Assembly: GCA_964425915.1 (NCBI GenBank)
Contig: CAYROO010000005.1
Coordinates: forward strand, 89,597-153,596
DNA length: 64,000 nt
Direction of reading: 5' to 3'
Source of the DNA: Polycyclovorans sp964425915
GTDB taxonomy: Bacteria > Pseudomonadota > Gammaproteobacteria > Nevskiales > Nevskiaceae
In this document: positions 33,616-42,208 of the stretch, one piece after another
Position numbering within the stretch: position 1 is the stretch's first letter
Layout of the letters: the number at the start of each line of letters is the position of its first letter
Program-made: the position numbers and the translations under genes
Notes under the pieces: generated by a model
The model's input: the letters and a program-made list of their open reading frames with translations, nothing else
The model's database searches: none
What the model was told of the DNA's origin: nothing

Positions 33616-34652
33616 TGTCCATCACCCCCCAGGCTGCGCTGCAGCGGGTCATCGAACATCGCGAGATCTTTCACGACGAAATGGTGGCGCTGATGCGCGC
33701 CATCATGCAGGGCGAGGTGTCGCCGGTGATGACCGCCGCGCTGCTGACCGGGCTGCGGGTGAAGAAGGAAACCGTGGGCGAGATTGCCGCCGCCGCCCAG
33801 GTGATGCGCGAGTTTTCACGCAAGGTGACGGTATCGGAGGCGGGCGGTCCGCTGCTGGATATCGTCGGCACCGGGGGCGATGGCAGTCATAGCTTCAACA
33901 TCTCCACCTGCTCGATGTTTGTGGTGGCGGCCTGCGGCGTGCGGGTGGCCAAGCACGGTAATCGCGGCGTGTCCTCCAAGTCCGGCAGTGCTGACGTGCT
34001 GGAGCAGCTCGGTGTCGCCATTGACCTGCCGCCCGAGCAGGTCGGCCCGTGCATCGAACAGGTGGGCATCGGCTTCATGTTTGCCCCCAACCACCACCCC
34101 GCGATGAAGGCAGTGGCGCCGGTGCGGCGCGAGATGGGGGTGAAGACCCTGTTCAACATTCTCGGGCCGCTGACCAACCCGGCCGGTGCGCCCAACATCC
34201 TGATGGGGGTGTTCCACCAGGATCTGGTGGGCATTCAGATCCGGGTGCTACAGGCGCTGGGCGCTACCCGCGCGCTGGTGGTCTATGGCCGTGACGGCCT
34301 CGACGAGATCACCCTCGGGGCCAGCACCCGGGTCGGTGAGCTGCGCGATGGCGCGGTCCATGAGTACGACCTGCATCCCGAGGATTTCGGCCTGCCGATG
34401 GCCGCCACCCGCCAGTTGGCGGTGGCCGATGCGGCCGAGTCCTGCGCGCGCATCCGTGACGTGCTGGCGGACCGTCCGGGTCCGGCCCGTGACATCGTGC
34501 TGTTCAATGCGGGGGCCTCGCTCTATGCCGCCGGCGCGGTGCCCGACGTGGCCAGTGGCATTGCCCGGGCGCGGGAAGCGCTGTCGAGCGGGGCCGCACA
34601 GGCCAAGCTGGATGCGCTGGTGATCACCTCACGCCAGTTGGCCGGAGCCTGA
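33615..34652 (+). CDS. trpD: Anthranilate phosphoribosyltransferase
   Basis: A 345-residue TrpD. It has the N-terminal helical bundle (IMQGEVSPVMTAALLTGLRVKKET) and the PRPP-binding motif DIVGTGGDGSHSFNIST. The anthranilate-binding region is VAKHGNRGVSSKSGSADVLEQLG, followed by MKAVAPVRREMGVKTLFNILGPLTNPA. It transfers phosphoribose to anthranilate, the second committed step to tryptophan. It overlaps trpG by one base and is followed by trpC after 1 bp. Confidence 0.96.
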   Translation: MSITPQAALQRVIEHREIFHDEMVALMRAIMQGEVSPVMTAALLTGLRVKKETVGEIAAAAQVMREFSRKVTVSEAGGPLLDIVGTGGDGSHSFNISTCSMFVVAACGVRVAKHGNRGVSSKSGSADVLEQLGVAIDLPPEQVGPCIEQVGIGFMFAPNHHPAMKAVAPVRREMGVKTLFNILGPLTNPAGAPNILMGVFHQDLVGIQIRVLQALGATRALVVYGRDGLDEITLGASTRVGELRDGAVHEYDLHPEDFGLPMAATRQLAVADAAESCARIRDVLADRPGPARDIVLFNAGASLYAAGAVPDVASGIARAREALSSGAAQAKLDALVITSRQLAGA

Positions 34653-34653
34653 G

Positions 34654-35451
34654 ATGGCCGACATTCTCGAGCGCATCGTCGAGGTCAAGCGGGACGAGAT
34701 CACCGCGCTGCGGCGGCGCTACAGCCTGCGCGACCTGATGGAACGGGCGGCGGCGGCCGATACCCCGCGCGGTTTCATCGCCGCCCTCGACCGCAAAGCG
34801 GAGACCGGCGCTTCGGTGATTGCCGAGATCAAGAAGGCCAGCCCCAGCAAGGGCGTCATTCGCGCCGATTTCGATCCGCCAGCGATCGCACGCGCCTATG
34901 CCGATGGTGGCGCGGCCTGCCTGTCGGTGCTCACCGACGCGCGTTTCTTCCAGGGCCACAACGACTATTTGGTGGCCGCACGCGCCGCCTGCACGTTACC
35001 GGTGATCCGCAAGGATTTCCTGGTGGACGAGTCGCAGGTGGTGGAGGCACGGGCCATCGGCGCCGACTGCGTGCTGCTGATTGCCGCCTGCCTGTCTGCC
35101 GACCAGCTCAACAGCCTGCACGCCTGTGCCCGCGAGCAGCGTCTGGATGTGCTGGTGGAAGTGCATGACGGCGCCGAACTGGCGCTGGTGCAGCGGGCCG
35201 GTCTGCGCGAAGGCTGGGTGCTGGGGGTCAACAACCGCAATCTGCGGACCTTCGAGGTCCGTCTGGATACGACGCTGGATCTGCTCGATAAGGTGCCGGA
35301 CGGCGTGGCCGTGATCACCGAGTCCGGCATTGCCGAGCCGGCCGACGTGGCGCGGATGATGGACGCGGGCGTGCGACGGTTTCTGGTGGGGGAATCGCTG
35401 ATGCGGCAGCCGGATCCCGGTGCTGCGCTCAAGGCGCTGATCGCGGTCTGA
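34654..35451 (+). CDS. trpC: Indole-3-glycerol phosphate synthase
   Basis: A 265-residue TIM-barrel enzyme. ADILERIVEVKRDEI opens the N-terminal helix. The catalytic Lys/Glu residues lie in AEIKKASPSKG, VLTDARFFQG, VIRKDFLVDESQV and LVEVHDGAEL, and the phosphate-binding end in VITESGIAEPADV. It closes the indole ring in tryptophan synthesis. It is separate from TrpF, unlike the fused TrpCF of enterics. It is the last gene of trpGDC and converges with the crp-like gene. Confidence 0.96.
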   Translation: MADILERIVEVKRDEITALRRRYSLRDLMERAAAADTPRGFIAALDRKAETGASVIAEIKKASPSKGVIRADFDPPAIARAYADGGAACLSVLTDARFFQGHNDYLVAARAACTLPVIRKDFLVDESQVVEARAIGADCVLLIAACLSADQLNSLHACAREQRLDVLVEVHDGAELALVQRAGLREGWVLGVNNRNLRTFEVRLDTTLDLLDKVPDGVAVITESGIAEPADVARMMDAGVRRFLVGESLMRQPDPGAALKALIAV

Positions 35452-35460
35452 CGCGGCCGC

Positions 35461-36114
35461 TCAGCCGCCGTTGCCGGGGTGGCTACCCAACACCAGGATG
35501 CTGCGCCCCTGGCTTTGCACGATGCCGTCCTCTTCCAGCCGCTTCAGCACACGGCCGGCCATCTCGCGTGAGCAGCCGACGATGCGCGCCAGCTCCTGAC
35601 GGCTGATCTTCACCACCACGCCGCGCGCATGCGGCTTGGCATCCGGGCTGCTGGAGAGGTCGAGTAGCACCCGCGCCAGGCGTCCGGCAACGTCGAGAAA
35701 GGTGAGGTCGCCAACGCGGCGGCTGGTGTCGCGCAGGCGCGCCGCCAGTTGGCCGGCAATCTCGAACATGATCTCCGGCTGGGTATGGGCGAAATTGCGG
35801 AAGCCCTCCAGGCCCATCTCGGCCACCAGGGTGGGGGTGCGGGTGCGCACGATGGCCGAACGTACCGCCTGTTGCGGAAACAGGCACATCTCGCCGAAGA
35901 ACTCGCCCGGGTTGAGATAGGCCAGCACGATCTCGCGACCCTCATCGTCCTCCAACAGGATGCTGACCGAGCCTTCGAGGATCAGATACAGCGACCGGGG
36001 TGCATCGCCGGCATGCATCAAGGTCTGCTTGGGCGGCATGCTGCGCTTGTGGGCCAGGCCGATGAAATGCTGGATCGCGGGACGTTGCAACATCTCGGCG
36101 AAGGCATCAGACAT
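35461..36114 (-). CDS. vfr: CRP-family regulator (Vfr/Clp-like)
   Basis: A 217-residue CRP/Vfr homologue. The cyclic-nucleotide domain (about 15-125) has SLYLILEGSVSILLED and the phosphate-binding cassette-like GEFFGEMCLFPQQAVRSAIVRT. A long dimer helix leads to the C-terminal helix-turn-helix ISRQELARIVGCSREMAGRVLKRLEEDGIV. In the cassette, Gly-Glu plus Arg-Ser-Ala are kept, so cAMP (or c-di-GMP in Clp types) could bind. Position next to trpC and OsmC is as in Pseudomonas aeruginosa vfr. The ATG at 36114 (MSDAFAEML) gives the family length. Confidence 0.9.
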   Translation of the reverse strand: MSDAFAEMLQRPAIQHFIGLAHKRSMPPKQTLMHAGDAPRSLYLILEGSVSILLEDDEGREIVLAYLNPGEFFGEMCLFPQQAVRSAIVRTRTPTLVAEMGLEGFRNFAHTQPEIMFEIAGQLAARLRDTSRRVGDLTFLDVAGRLARVLLDLSSSPDAKPHARGVVVKISRQELARIVGCSREMAGRVLKRLEEDGIVQSQGRSILVLGSHPGNGG

Positions 36115-36190
36115 GGAAGCGACTCTGGAGCTTTGGTGACAGTTGCCGGAAACTAGCACACCCCAACGCCGACCACTCAGGAGCCTTTCG

Positions 36191-36628
36191 GTGAAAGCAC
36201 GCGTCAAATGGGCCGAAAAAGCGGCCTTCATCGCCGAATCCGGCAGCGGTCACGCTATTGTCATCGACGGACCCGAGCATATCGGCGGACGCAACCTGGG
36301 GCCGCGGCCGATGGAGCTGATGCTGATGTCGGTCGGCGCCTGCTCGTCGGTGGACGTGGTCTATATCCTGCAACGGGCGCGCCAGCCGGTCAGCGACTGC
36401 TATGTGGAGGTGGAAGGCACGCGGGCCGAGACCGAGCCCAAAGTGTTCACCGCCATCCATCTGCACTTCGTGGTGACCGGCGTCGGGCTCAATGAGACGC
36501 AGGTGAAGCGGGCGGTGTCGTTGTCAGCCGAGAAGTACTGTTCGGCGTCGATCATGCTGGGGCAGGGCGGTGTCGCCATGACCCACAGCTATGAAGTGCG
36601 GGTGCCGGGGGGCGACGCCGCCACCTGA
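36191..36628 (+). CDS. OsmC-family protein
   Basis: A 145-residue OsmC/Ohr-fold protein. Motifs are GPEHIGGRNLGPRPMELMLMSVGACSSVDVVYILQ, with one peroxidatic-type Cys in GACSS, and SAEKYCSASIMLG with the second Cys. Both catalytic cysteines are therefore present, and a thiol-dependent peroxidase role is plausible. The GTG at 36191 has AGGAG eight bases upstream; a TTG at 36143 would overlap the crp promoter and is less likely. It lies between the vfr-like gene and speD, the same order as in Pseudomonas. Confidence 0.87.
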   Translation: MKARVKWAEKAAFIAESGSGHAIVIDGPEHIGGRNLGPRPMELMLMSVGACSSVDVVYILQRARQPVSDCYVEVEGTRAETEPKVFTAIHLHFVVTGVGLNETQVKRAVSLSAEKYCSASIMLGQGGVAMTHSYEVRVPGGDAAT

Positions 36629-36704
36629 GCCCCTATAATGCCGCGCCAAACGCCCGGGCGGGGGGCCGCCCGATCGTCCGCCTACCATTCGAGGGTTCCC
36701 TGCA

Positions 36705-37511
36705 TTGGCCAAGATCAAGCCCAAACCGACCAGCAACGCGCGGCTCAAGTTGCTGGGGTTCAATAACCTGACCAAGTCGTTGTCGTTCAACATCTACGAC
36801 ATCTGTTACGCGCGCACCCGAGAAGAACAACAGGCCTACATCGAGTACATCGATGAGCAGTACAACGCCGAGCGTCTGACCAATATCCTCACCGAGGTGG
36901 CGCAGATCATTGGTGCCAACATCCTCAACGTGGCCACTGAGGATTACGACCCGCAGGGCGCATCGGTGACGATGCTGATTTCGGAAGGTCACCATGATGG
37001 CCTGCCGACGCCGGGCAAGAAGAAGGACTCGGTGGTGGCGCATCTGGACAAGAGCCATATCACCGTCCACACCTATCCGGAGACCCACCCGGATAATGGC
37101 ATCAGCACCTTCCGTGCCGATATCGACGTCTCCACCTGCGGCAAGATCTCTCCGCTGAAGGCGCTGAACTACCTCATCAAGAGTTTCGAGAGCGACATCG
37201 TGGTGATGGATTACCGCGTGCGCGGCTTCACCCGCAATGTGCGCGGCATGAAGCACTTCATCGATCACAACATCGACTCCATCCAGAACTTCATCTCGGC
37301 GGACATCAAGCGCCGCTATCAGATGGTCGACGTGAACGTGTATCAGGAGTACATCTTCCACACCAAGATGTGCCTGAAGGAACTGGACCTCGACACCTAT
37401 CTGTTCGGCGAAACGGCGGGCGATCTCCCGGTGCGGGAAGCCAAGCAGATCCGCTCGCGGGTGGATCACGAGATCCAGGAAATCTTCTACGGGCGCAATA
37501 TCTCGCGCTGA
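36705..37511 (+). CDS. speD: S-adenosylmethionine decarboxylase proenzyme
   Basis: A 268-residue SpeD of the class 1 (E. coli-like) type. The self-cleavage site, which creates the pyruvoyl cofactor, is the Ser117 region HLDKSHITVHTYPETHPDNG. FRADIDVSTCGKISPLKALNYL and MDYRVRGFTRNVRGMKHFIDHNID follow. It makes decarboxylated SAM for spermidine synthesis. The TTG start at 36705 has GAGGG upstream and reads MAKIKPKPTSNARLKL, matching the family. No speE is nearby in the window. Confidence 0.95.
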   Translation: MAKIKPKPTSNARLKLLGFNNLTKSLSFNIYDICYARTREEQQAYIEYIDEQYNAERLTNILTEVAQIIGANILNVATEDYDPQGASVTMLISEGHHDGLPTPGKKKDSVVAHLDKSHITVHTYPETHPDNGISTFRADIDVSTCGKISPLKALNYLIKSFESDIVVMDYRVRGFTRNVRGMKHFIDHNIDSIQNFISADIKRRYQMVDVNVYQEYIFHTKMCLKELDLDTYLFGETAGDLPVREAKQIRSRVDHEIQEIFYGRNISR

Positions 37512-37523
37512 TGCCGGTTGGCC

Positions 37524-37544
37524 ACCGCCTGCATCACAGGCGGT
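37524..37544. terminator. Hairpin between speD and coq7
   Basis: ACCGCCTG-CATCA-CAGGCGGT: a perfect 8-bp stem with a 5-base loop between the convergent speD and coq7 stops, overlapping the last codons of coq7. There is no T-run on either side, so it is at best a weak bidirectional terminator. Confidence 0.35.
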
Positions 37545-38175
37545 AGGCCGCGCCCTTCATTAACGCAGCGATGCGGGTCATCGCCAGCCGCACAGGCTGA
37601 GGCAGCGGCACCCCACCGGCGGCTGTGGCCTCGGCACCGTGGCGGGCTTCTTCCTCACGCATCTGGGTGACCACCGCACGGCTGCGGCGGTCATCCTGCG
37701 GCAAGCGCTGCAGGTGGTCGTCCAGATGCCCGGCCACCTGGCGCTCGGTTTCGGCGACAAAGCCGAGGCTCCAGCGATCGCCCGCCAACCCGGCCACCGC
37801 GCCCATGGCGAAGGAGCCGGCATACCACAGCGGTGACAGCAGGCTGGGGCGGTCCCCCAGTTCGCGCAGCCGCGCCTCACACCAGACCATGTGGTCCCGC
37901 TCTTCCTCAGCGGCGGCCCGCAGGTGTGCGGCGATCTCATCCTGCCGCGCGGTGGCGGCCTGACCGTGGTACAGGCCTTGGGCAGCCACCTCGCCGGCGT
38001 GATTGACGCGCATCAGCCCGGCCGCATGCCGTCGCTCACGCGCAGCGAGCACGCCTTCCTCAACCCCCTCGGCGGGCGAGGGCCGGGACAAGGCGGGCGG
38101 TGCCAGCAGCTTCAGGCCCTGGGCCAGCGGCAGCAGCCAACGGTCGGTGGTGGAGTAGCGTCGGGGAGTGGACAT
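37534..38175 (-). CDS. coq7: Ubiquinone biosynthesis hydroxylase Coq7
   Basis: A 213-residue di-iron protein. The ligand motifs are RVNHAGEVAAQGLYHGQ (first Glu), AAEEERDHMVWCEARL (ExxH), FVAETERQVAGHLDDHL (third Glu) and MREEEARHGAEA (second ExxH). It performs the last ring hydroxylation of ubiquinone (demethoxyubiquinone to demethylubiquinone) at the inner membrane. An ATG at 38184 is also in frame, but it overlaps a TATAAT element on this strand, so I prefer 38175. It is divergent from holA. Confidence 0.93.
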   Translation of the reverse strand: MSTPRRYSTTDRWLLPLAQGLKLLAPPALSRPSPAEGVEEGVLAARERRHAAGLMRVNHAGEVAAQGLYHGQAATARQDEIAAHLRAAAEEERDHMVWCEARLRELGDRPSLLSPLWYAGSFAMGAVAGLAGDRWSLGFVAETERQVAGHLDDHLQRLPQDDRRSRAVVTQMREEEARHGAEATAAGGVPLPQPVRLAMTRIAALMKGAAYRL

Positions 38176-38198
38176 GCTCGGCATTATAGAATCCGCGC

Positions 38199-39230
38199 AT
38201 GGCGCTCAAACCCGAACAACTTTCCGCGCAACTGGGCAAGGGCCTGCCGGCGCTGGCGGTGCTGGCTGGCGAAGAGCCAATGCTGATCCAAGAGTGTGCC
38301 GATACCCTGCGCGCGGCGGCCCGCGCCACCGGCTATGACGAGCGCACCGTGTTCGATGCCGAGAAGGGCTTCAACTGGCAGCAGGTGATGGATGCCGGTG
38401 CCAGCCTGTCGCTGTTCGCCAGCAAGCGGTTGATCGAGGTGCGGGTGCAGGGCAGTCTCGGCGATGAAGGGGCCAAGGCGCTGCAGGCGCTGGCAGCGTC
38501 GCCGCCGCAGGATGTGTGCCTGATCGTCACCCTGGGCGCGCTCGATGCCCGGCAGCGCAAGTCCGCCTGGTTCACCGCCTGCGAACGTCAGGCGCTGGTG
38601 GTCTATGCCTGGCCGGTGAGCGCGGCGGAGTGGCCGCAGTGGGTGGTTGCGCGGGTGCGGCGTGCCGGGCTCACGCTCAGTGATGATGCCGCCAAGCTGC
38701 TGGCGGAGCGTACCGAGGGCAACCTGCTGGCCTGTGCCCAGGACATCGAGAAGCTGCGGTTGTTGTATGGCGACCGCCCCGTCGATGTCGCTGAGATGGC
38801 AGAGGCGGTAGCGGACAACGCCCGTTTCGGTGCTTTTGATCTGGGTAACCGGGTGCTGTCGGGGGATGCCGTCGGGGCCGTGCGCAGTCTGGGCCGCCTG
38901 CGCGAAGAAGGCGTGGCGATCCAGGAGGTGCTGGCCGCCCTGCTATGGACCTTGCGCAGCCTGGCGCGCGCCGCGCCCCTGTATGCCCAGACACGTGATT
39001 TCGCCACCGCCTGTGATCAGGCCGGGATCCGGCGCTTCCAGCAGGCGGCCTATCGTCCGGCCCTACAGCGGGTGCGCAGCGCCGAGCCGCTCGGCTGGCT
39101 GCGCCAGGCGCTGCGTATCGATGCCCGCTCCAAGTCCACCGGCGGGGAGCCGGCCGCCTGGGAAGACTTGCTAACATTGGTGCTGGCGGCCAGTGGTGCC
39201 GCGCCAACCGGAAAAAGCAGAAGGACATGA
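38199..39230 (+). CDS. holA: DNA polymerase III delta subunit
   Basis: A 343-residue clamp-loader delta subunit. It begins MALKPEQLSAQL, with the AAA+-like domain (LAVLAGEEPMLIQECADTLRAAAR) and the clamp-binding region ASLSLFASKRLIEVRVQG. A middle lid domain (LAERTEGNLLACAQDIEKL) and a C-terminal helical collar follow. It opens the beta clamp during loading. No lptE precedes it, unlike the usual leuS-lptE-holA order; here coq7 diverges from it. It overlaps proA by ATGA. Confidence 0.92.
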   Translation: MALKPEQLSAQLGKGLPALAVLAGEEPMLIQECADTLRAAARATGYDERTVFDAEKGFNWQQVMDAGASLSLFASKRLIEVRVQGSLGDEGAKALQALAASPPQDVCLIVTLGALDARQRKSAWFTACERQALVVYAWPVSAAEWPQWVVARVRRAGLTLSDDAAKLLAERTEGNLLACAQDIEKLRLLYGDRPVDVAEMAEAVADNARFGAFDLGNRVLSGDAVGAVRSLGRLREEGVAIQEVLAALLWTLRSLARAAPLYAQTRDFATACDQAGIRRFQQAAYRPALQRVRSAEPLGWLRQALRIDARSKSTGGEPAAWEDLLTLVLAASGAAPTGKSRRT

Positions 39231-40519
39231 GTGCTGCCAAGAGCCCCAAGGGCCAGATCGCCGACGCGGCATTGCTGCGGCTGATGCAGACAATGGGCGA
39301 GGCTGCGCGTCAGGCGGCGCGCACCCTGGCACGCGCCGAAACCGGCGAAAAGAATGCTGCGCTGTTCGCCTTGGCGCAGATACTGGTGGATGCCACCCGC
39401 GACATCCTCCGCGCCAATGCCGAGGACCTCAAGGCCGGCCGTGATGCCGGGCTCGACAGCGCCATGCTGGACCGCCTGGCGCTCACCGAAGACCGCGTTG
39501 TGGCGATGGCCGAAGGCGTGCGCCAGATCGCCATGCTGCCCGACCCGGTCGGTGAAATCTCCGACATGAAGATGCGCCCTTCGGGCATTCAGGTCGGCCG
39601 CATGCGGGCGCCGATGGGGGTGGTGGGCATCATTTACGAATCGCGTCCCAACGTCACCGCCGACGCCGCAAGCCTGTGCCTGAAGGCCGGCAACGCCTGC
39701 ATCCTGCGCGGCGGCTCGGAGGCGATGCACTCCAACCAGGCCATTGCACGCTGCGTCGAGCGCGCGCTGGTCGAGGCCGGCCTGCCGCGCGAGTGCGTGC
39801 AGGTGCTGGACACCCCCGACCGCCGGATGGTGGGCCTGATGTGTGCCAGCCCCGAGTACGTCGACGTCATCATCCCCCGTGGCGGCAAAGGGCTGGTCGC
39901 GGCGGTATCGGAAGCGGCGCGGGTGCCGGTGATCAAACACCTGGACGGCATCTGTCACGTCTTCATCGAGGCCCAGGCCGATCTCGAAAAAGCGGTGGCG
40001 GTGGCGGTCAACGCCAAAACGCAGCGCTACGGCACCTGTAACACCATGGAAACCCTGCTGGTGGATGCGCCGATTGCCGAGCGCGTGCTGCCGCGGCTGG
40101 CCGACATCTATATCGAGGCCGGGGTGGAGATGCGCGGTTGCGAGCGCACCCGCGCGGTGCTCAAGGATGTGCGTCCGGCCACCGAGGCCGACTGGCAGAC
40201 CGAATATCTGGCCCCGATCCTGTCGATCCGGGTGGTCGATGGTCTCGACGAGGCCATCACCCATATTGCCCGCTATGGCTCGGCCCACACCGATGCCATC
40301 GTCACCGAGAACCTCACCCAGGCACGTCGCTTTCTGCGCGAGGTGGACTCCAGCTCGGTGATGGTCAACGCGTCGACCCGCTTTGCCGATGGCTACGAGT
40401 ACGGGCTGGGCGCCGAGATCGGCATCAGCACCGACAAGTTCCACGCCCGCGGGCCGGTGGGGCTGGAAGGGCTCACCACCCTGAAGTGGGTGGTCATGGG
40501 CGATGGCCATGTCCGCTAG
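39227..40519 (+). CDS. proA: Gamma-glutamyl phosphate reductase
   Basis: A 430-residue ProA of the aldehyde-dehydrogenase fold. Motifs are MRAPMGVVGIIYESRPNVTADAASLCLKAGNACILRGGSEA, VDVIIPRGGKGL, VIKHLDGICHVF, the catalytic Cys region RYGTCNTMETLLV and SSSVMVNASTRFADGYEYGLGAEIGIST. It reduces gamma-glutamyl phosphate with NADPH in proline synthesis. It starts inside the holA stop and precedes nadD by 18 bp, so it is part of a long housekeeping operon. Confidence 0.96.
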   Translation: MSAAKSPKGQIADAALLRLMQTMGEAARQAARTLARAETGEKNAALFALAQILVDATRDILRANAEDLKAGRDAGLDSAMLDRLALTEDRVVAMAEGVRQIAMLPDPVGEISDMKMRPSGIQVGRMRAPMGVVGIIYESRPNVTADAASLCLKAGNACILRGGSEAMHSNQAIARCVERALVEAGLPRECVQVLDTPDRRMVGLMCASPEYVDVIIPRGGKGLVAAVSEAARVPVIKHLDGICHVFIEAQADLEKAVAVAVNAKTQRYGTCNTMETLLVDAPIAERVLPRLADIYIEAGVEMRGCERTRAVLKDVRPATEADWQTEYLAPILSIRVVDGLDEAITHIARYGSAHTDAIVTENLTQARRFLREVDSSSVMVNASTRFADGYEYGLGAEIGISTDKFHARGPVGLEGLTTLKWVVMGDGHVR

Positions 40520-40537
40520 CGCGCTGCCCGCCGTCGA

Positions 40538-41167
40538 GTGCCGGGCGTCTTGAAGGCCATCGGCATCTTCGGCGGGGCGTTCGCGCCGTTTCACAACGGG
40601 CACCTGCGGCTGGCGCTGGAAGCACTGGAGCGCCTTGCGCTGGATCAGGTGCGCCTGGTGCCCACCGCACAGCCCGTACACCGCCCCAAGGCCCGCGTAT
40701 CGGCGTTGCGGCGCTTGGCTTGGGTGCAGCTGGCGATTGCCGCCGAGCCTGCGCTGGTTGCCGACGATTGCGAAATTCAGCGCGACGGGCCGTCCTACAC
40801 GGTCGACACCCTGGGTTTGCTGGCCAACCAGTTCCCGCGTGCCGAACGTGTGCTGTTGATGGGCGCCGACGCCTTTGCCCACTTCCATACCTGGCACCGC
40901 TGGTCCGACATCCTCACCCTGGCCAGCCTGGCGGTGGTGGTGCGTCCCGGCGCGGTGCTGGCACCGCCGGCCGAAGCCGCTGCGGCGCTGACCGGGCGCT
41001 ACCAGGTGCTGGAGATTCCGCTCCTGGATATTTCCTCCACGCGCATCCGCCGTCGCCTGCGCCAGGGGCGTTCGGTGCGCGGTCTGCTTCCGGATGCCAT
41101 TCTCGACAGCCTCACACCCGCCGATATCGCGGCGCTCACCGAAGATGAAAACCCCAGCACTCACTAA
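40538..41167 (+). CDS. nadD: Nicotinate-nucleotide adenylyltransferase
   Basis: A 209-residue nucleotidyltransferase. The ATP-binding GGAFAPFHNGHLRLALEA is at about residues 12-29, and the second signature DISSTRIRRRL is near the C-terminus. It makes deamido-NAD from nicotinate mononucleotide and ATP. The start is GTG 40538; a TTG four codons later is also possible. Its end overlaps the rsfS start by 23 bp. Confidence 0.94.
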   Translation: MPGVLKAIGIFGGAFAPFHNGHLRLALEALERLALDQVRLVPTAQPVHRPKARVSALRRLAWVQLAIAAEPALVADDCEIQRDGPSYTVDTLGLLANQFPRAERVLLMGADAFAHFHTWHRWSDILTLASLAVVVRPGAVLAPPAEAAAALTGRYQVLEIPLLDISSTRIRRRLRQGRSVRGLLPDAILDSLTPADIAALTEDENPSTH

Positions 41168-41696
41168 GCTTGCCGTCGCTGCGCTCGAAGACCTCAAGGG
41201 CCAGGACATTCAGGTCATCGACGTGAAGTCGCTGACGCCGATGACGGACGTCATGATCATCTGCTCCGGGACCTCCAGCCGGCACGTGAAGGCCCTGGCG
41301 CAGAACGTCATGGACGAGGCACGCGAAAACGACCACCGGCCCCTGGGGGTTGAGGGCTTGGACCAGGGGGAGTGGGCACTGGTCGATCTCAATGGCGTGC
41401 TGGTGCATGTCATGCAGACCCAGACCCGGGCGTTCTACCAGCTGGAAAAGCTGTGGGCAGTGACGCCGCCACCGACCGCCGACGACGTCCCGGCCAAGCC
41501 CAAGGCCAAGGCCAAGGCTGCCGCCCAGGCCAAGCCGGCGCCCAAGACGTCGGCGAAGCCGGCCCGCAAGTCGGCGGCAGGCACCACCGCCAAAGCCAAA
41601 CCGCGCGCCAGTACCCGCAGCACGCCCAAGGCTGGCGCCGCCAGTACGCGCAAGCCGGCCGCCGCAAGCACGCGGAAACCCAGCAGCCGCGACTGA
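41145..41696 (+). CDS. rsfS: Ribosomal silencing factor RsfS with basic C-terminal tail
   Basis: A 183-residue protein. Residues 1-107 are a normal RsfS domain: LAVAALEDLKGQDIQVIDV, TDVMIICSGTSSRHVKALAQNV, GLDQGEWALVDLNGVLVHVMQ and RAFYQLEKLW. RsfS binds ribosomal protein uL14 and blocks subunit joining in starvation. The remaining ~75 residues are low-complexity Lys/Ala/Pro/Thr/Ser sequence with short repeats (KPKAKAKAAAQAKPAPK, STRSTPKAG, STRKPAAASTRKPSS), like histone H1-type tails such as AlgP. Most RsfS proteins end near residue 110. The frame is continuous and precedes rlmH by 6 bp. Confidence 0.92.
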   Translation: MKTPALTKLAVAALEDLKGQDIQVIDVKSLTPMTDVMIICSGTSSRHVKALAQNVMDEARENDHRPLGVEGLDQGEWALVDLNGVLVHVMQTQTRAFYQLEKLWAVTPPPTADDVPAKPKAKAKAAAQAKPAPKTSAKPARKSAAGTTAKAKPRASTRSTPKAGAASTRKPAAASTRKPSSRD

Positions 41697-41702
41697 GGTC
41701 GC

Positions 41703-42173
41703 ATGCGGATCCACCTGGTCACCGTCGGGCAGCGCATGCCGGCCTGGGTGGAAACCGCCTATCAGGACTACGCCGGACGACTGCCGCACGAGCTGCGGCT
41801 GGTGCTGGTGGAAATCGCCCCACCGCCGCGCGGCAAATCAGCCGACATCGCTCGCCTCAAGCGACAGGAGGGCGACAAGATCCTGCGCGCGCTGCCCCGG
41901 GATGCCGAGATCATCGCCCTCGATGAACGGGGCCAGATGCACGACACTGCCGGCTGGTCGGCGGCGCTGGCACGCTGGCTGCCCTCGGGTCGGGATACCG
42001 CCATCATCATTGGCGGGGCCGATGGTCTGGATGCAGCCGTGCTGGAACGTGCCCATCACAGCTGGTCGCTGTCACGTCTGACCCTGCCGCATCCGCTGGT
42101 GCGGGTGATGGTGGCCGAGCAGCTCTACCGGGCCTGGTCGCTACAGGTCAACCACCCGTACCACCGGGCCTGA
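41703..42173 (+). CDS. rlmH: 23S rRNA pseudouridine1915 N3-methyltransferase
   Basis: A 156-residue SPOUT methyltransferase. MRIHLVTVGQRMPAWV is at the N-terminus, EIIALDERGQMHDTAGWSAAL in the middle, the SAM-binding knot AIIIGGADGLDAAVLERAH, and the C-terminal VRVMVAEQLYRAWSLQVNHPYHRA. It modifies pseudouridine 1915 of 23S rRNA. It directly follows rsfS, the usual pairing. Confidence 0.96.
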   Translation: MRIHLVTVGQRMPAWVETAYQDYAGRLPHELRLVLVEIAPPPRGKSADIARLKRQEGDKILRALPRDAEIIALDERGQMHDTAGWSAALARWLPSGRDTAIIIGGADGLDAAVLERAHHSWSLSRLTLPHPLVRVMVAEQLYRAWSLQVNHPYHRA

Positions 42174-42208
42174 GGCGCCGCCCCCGGCGCTGCCGGTACA
42201 CTGTGGAT

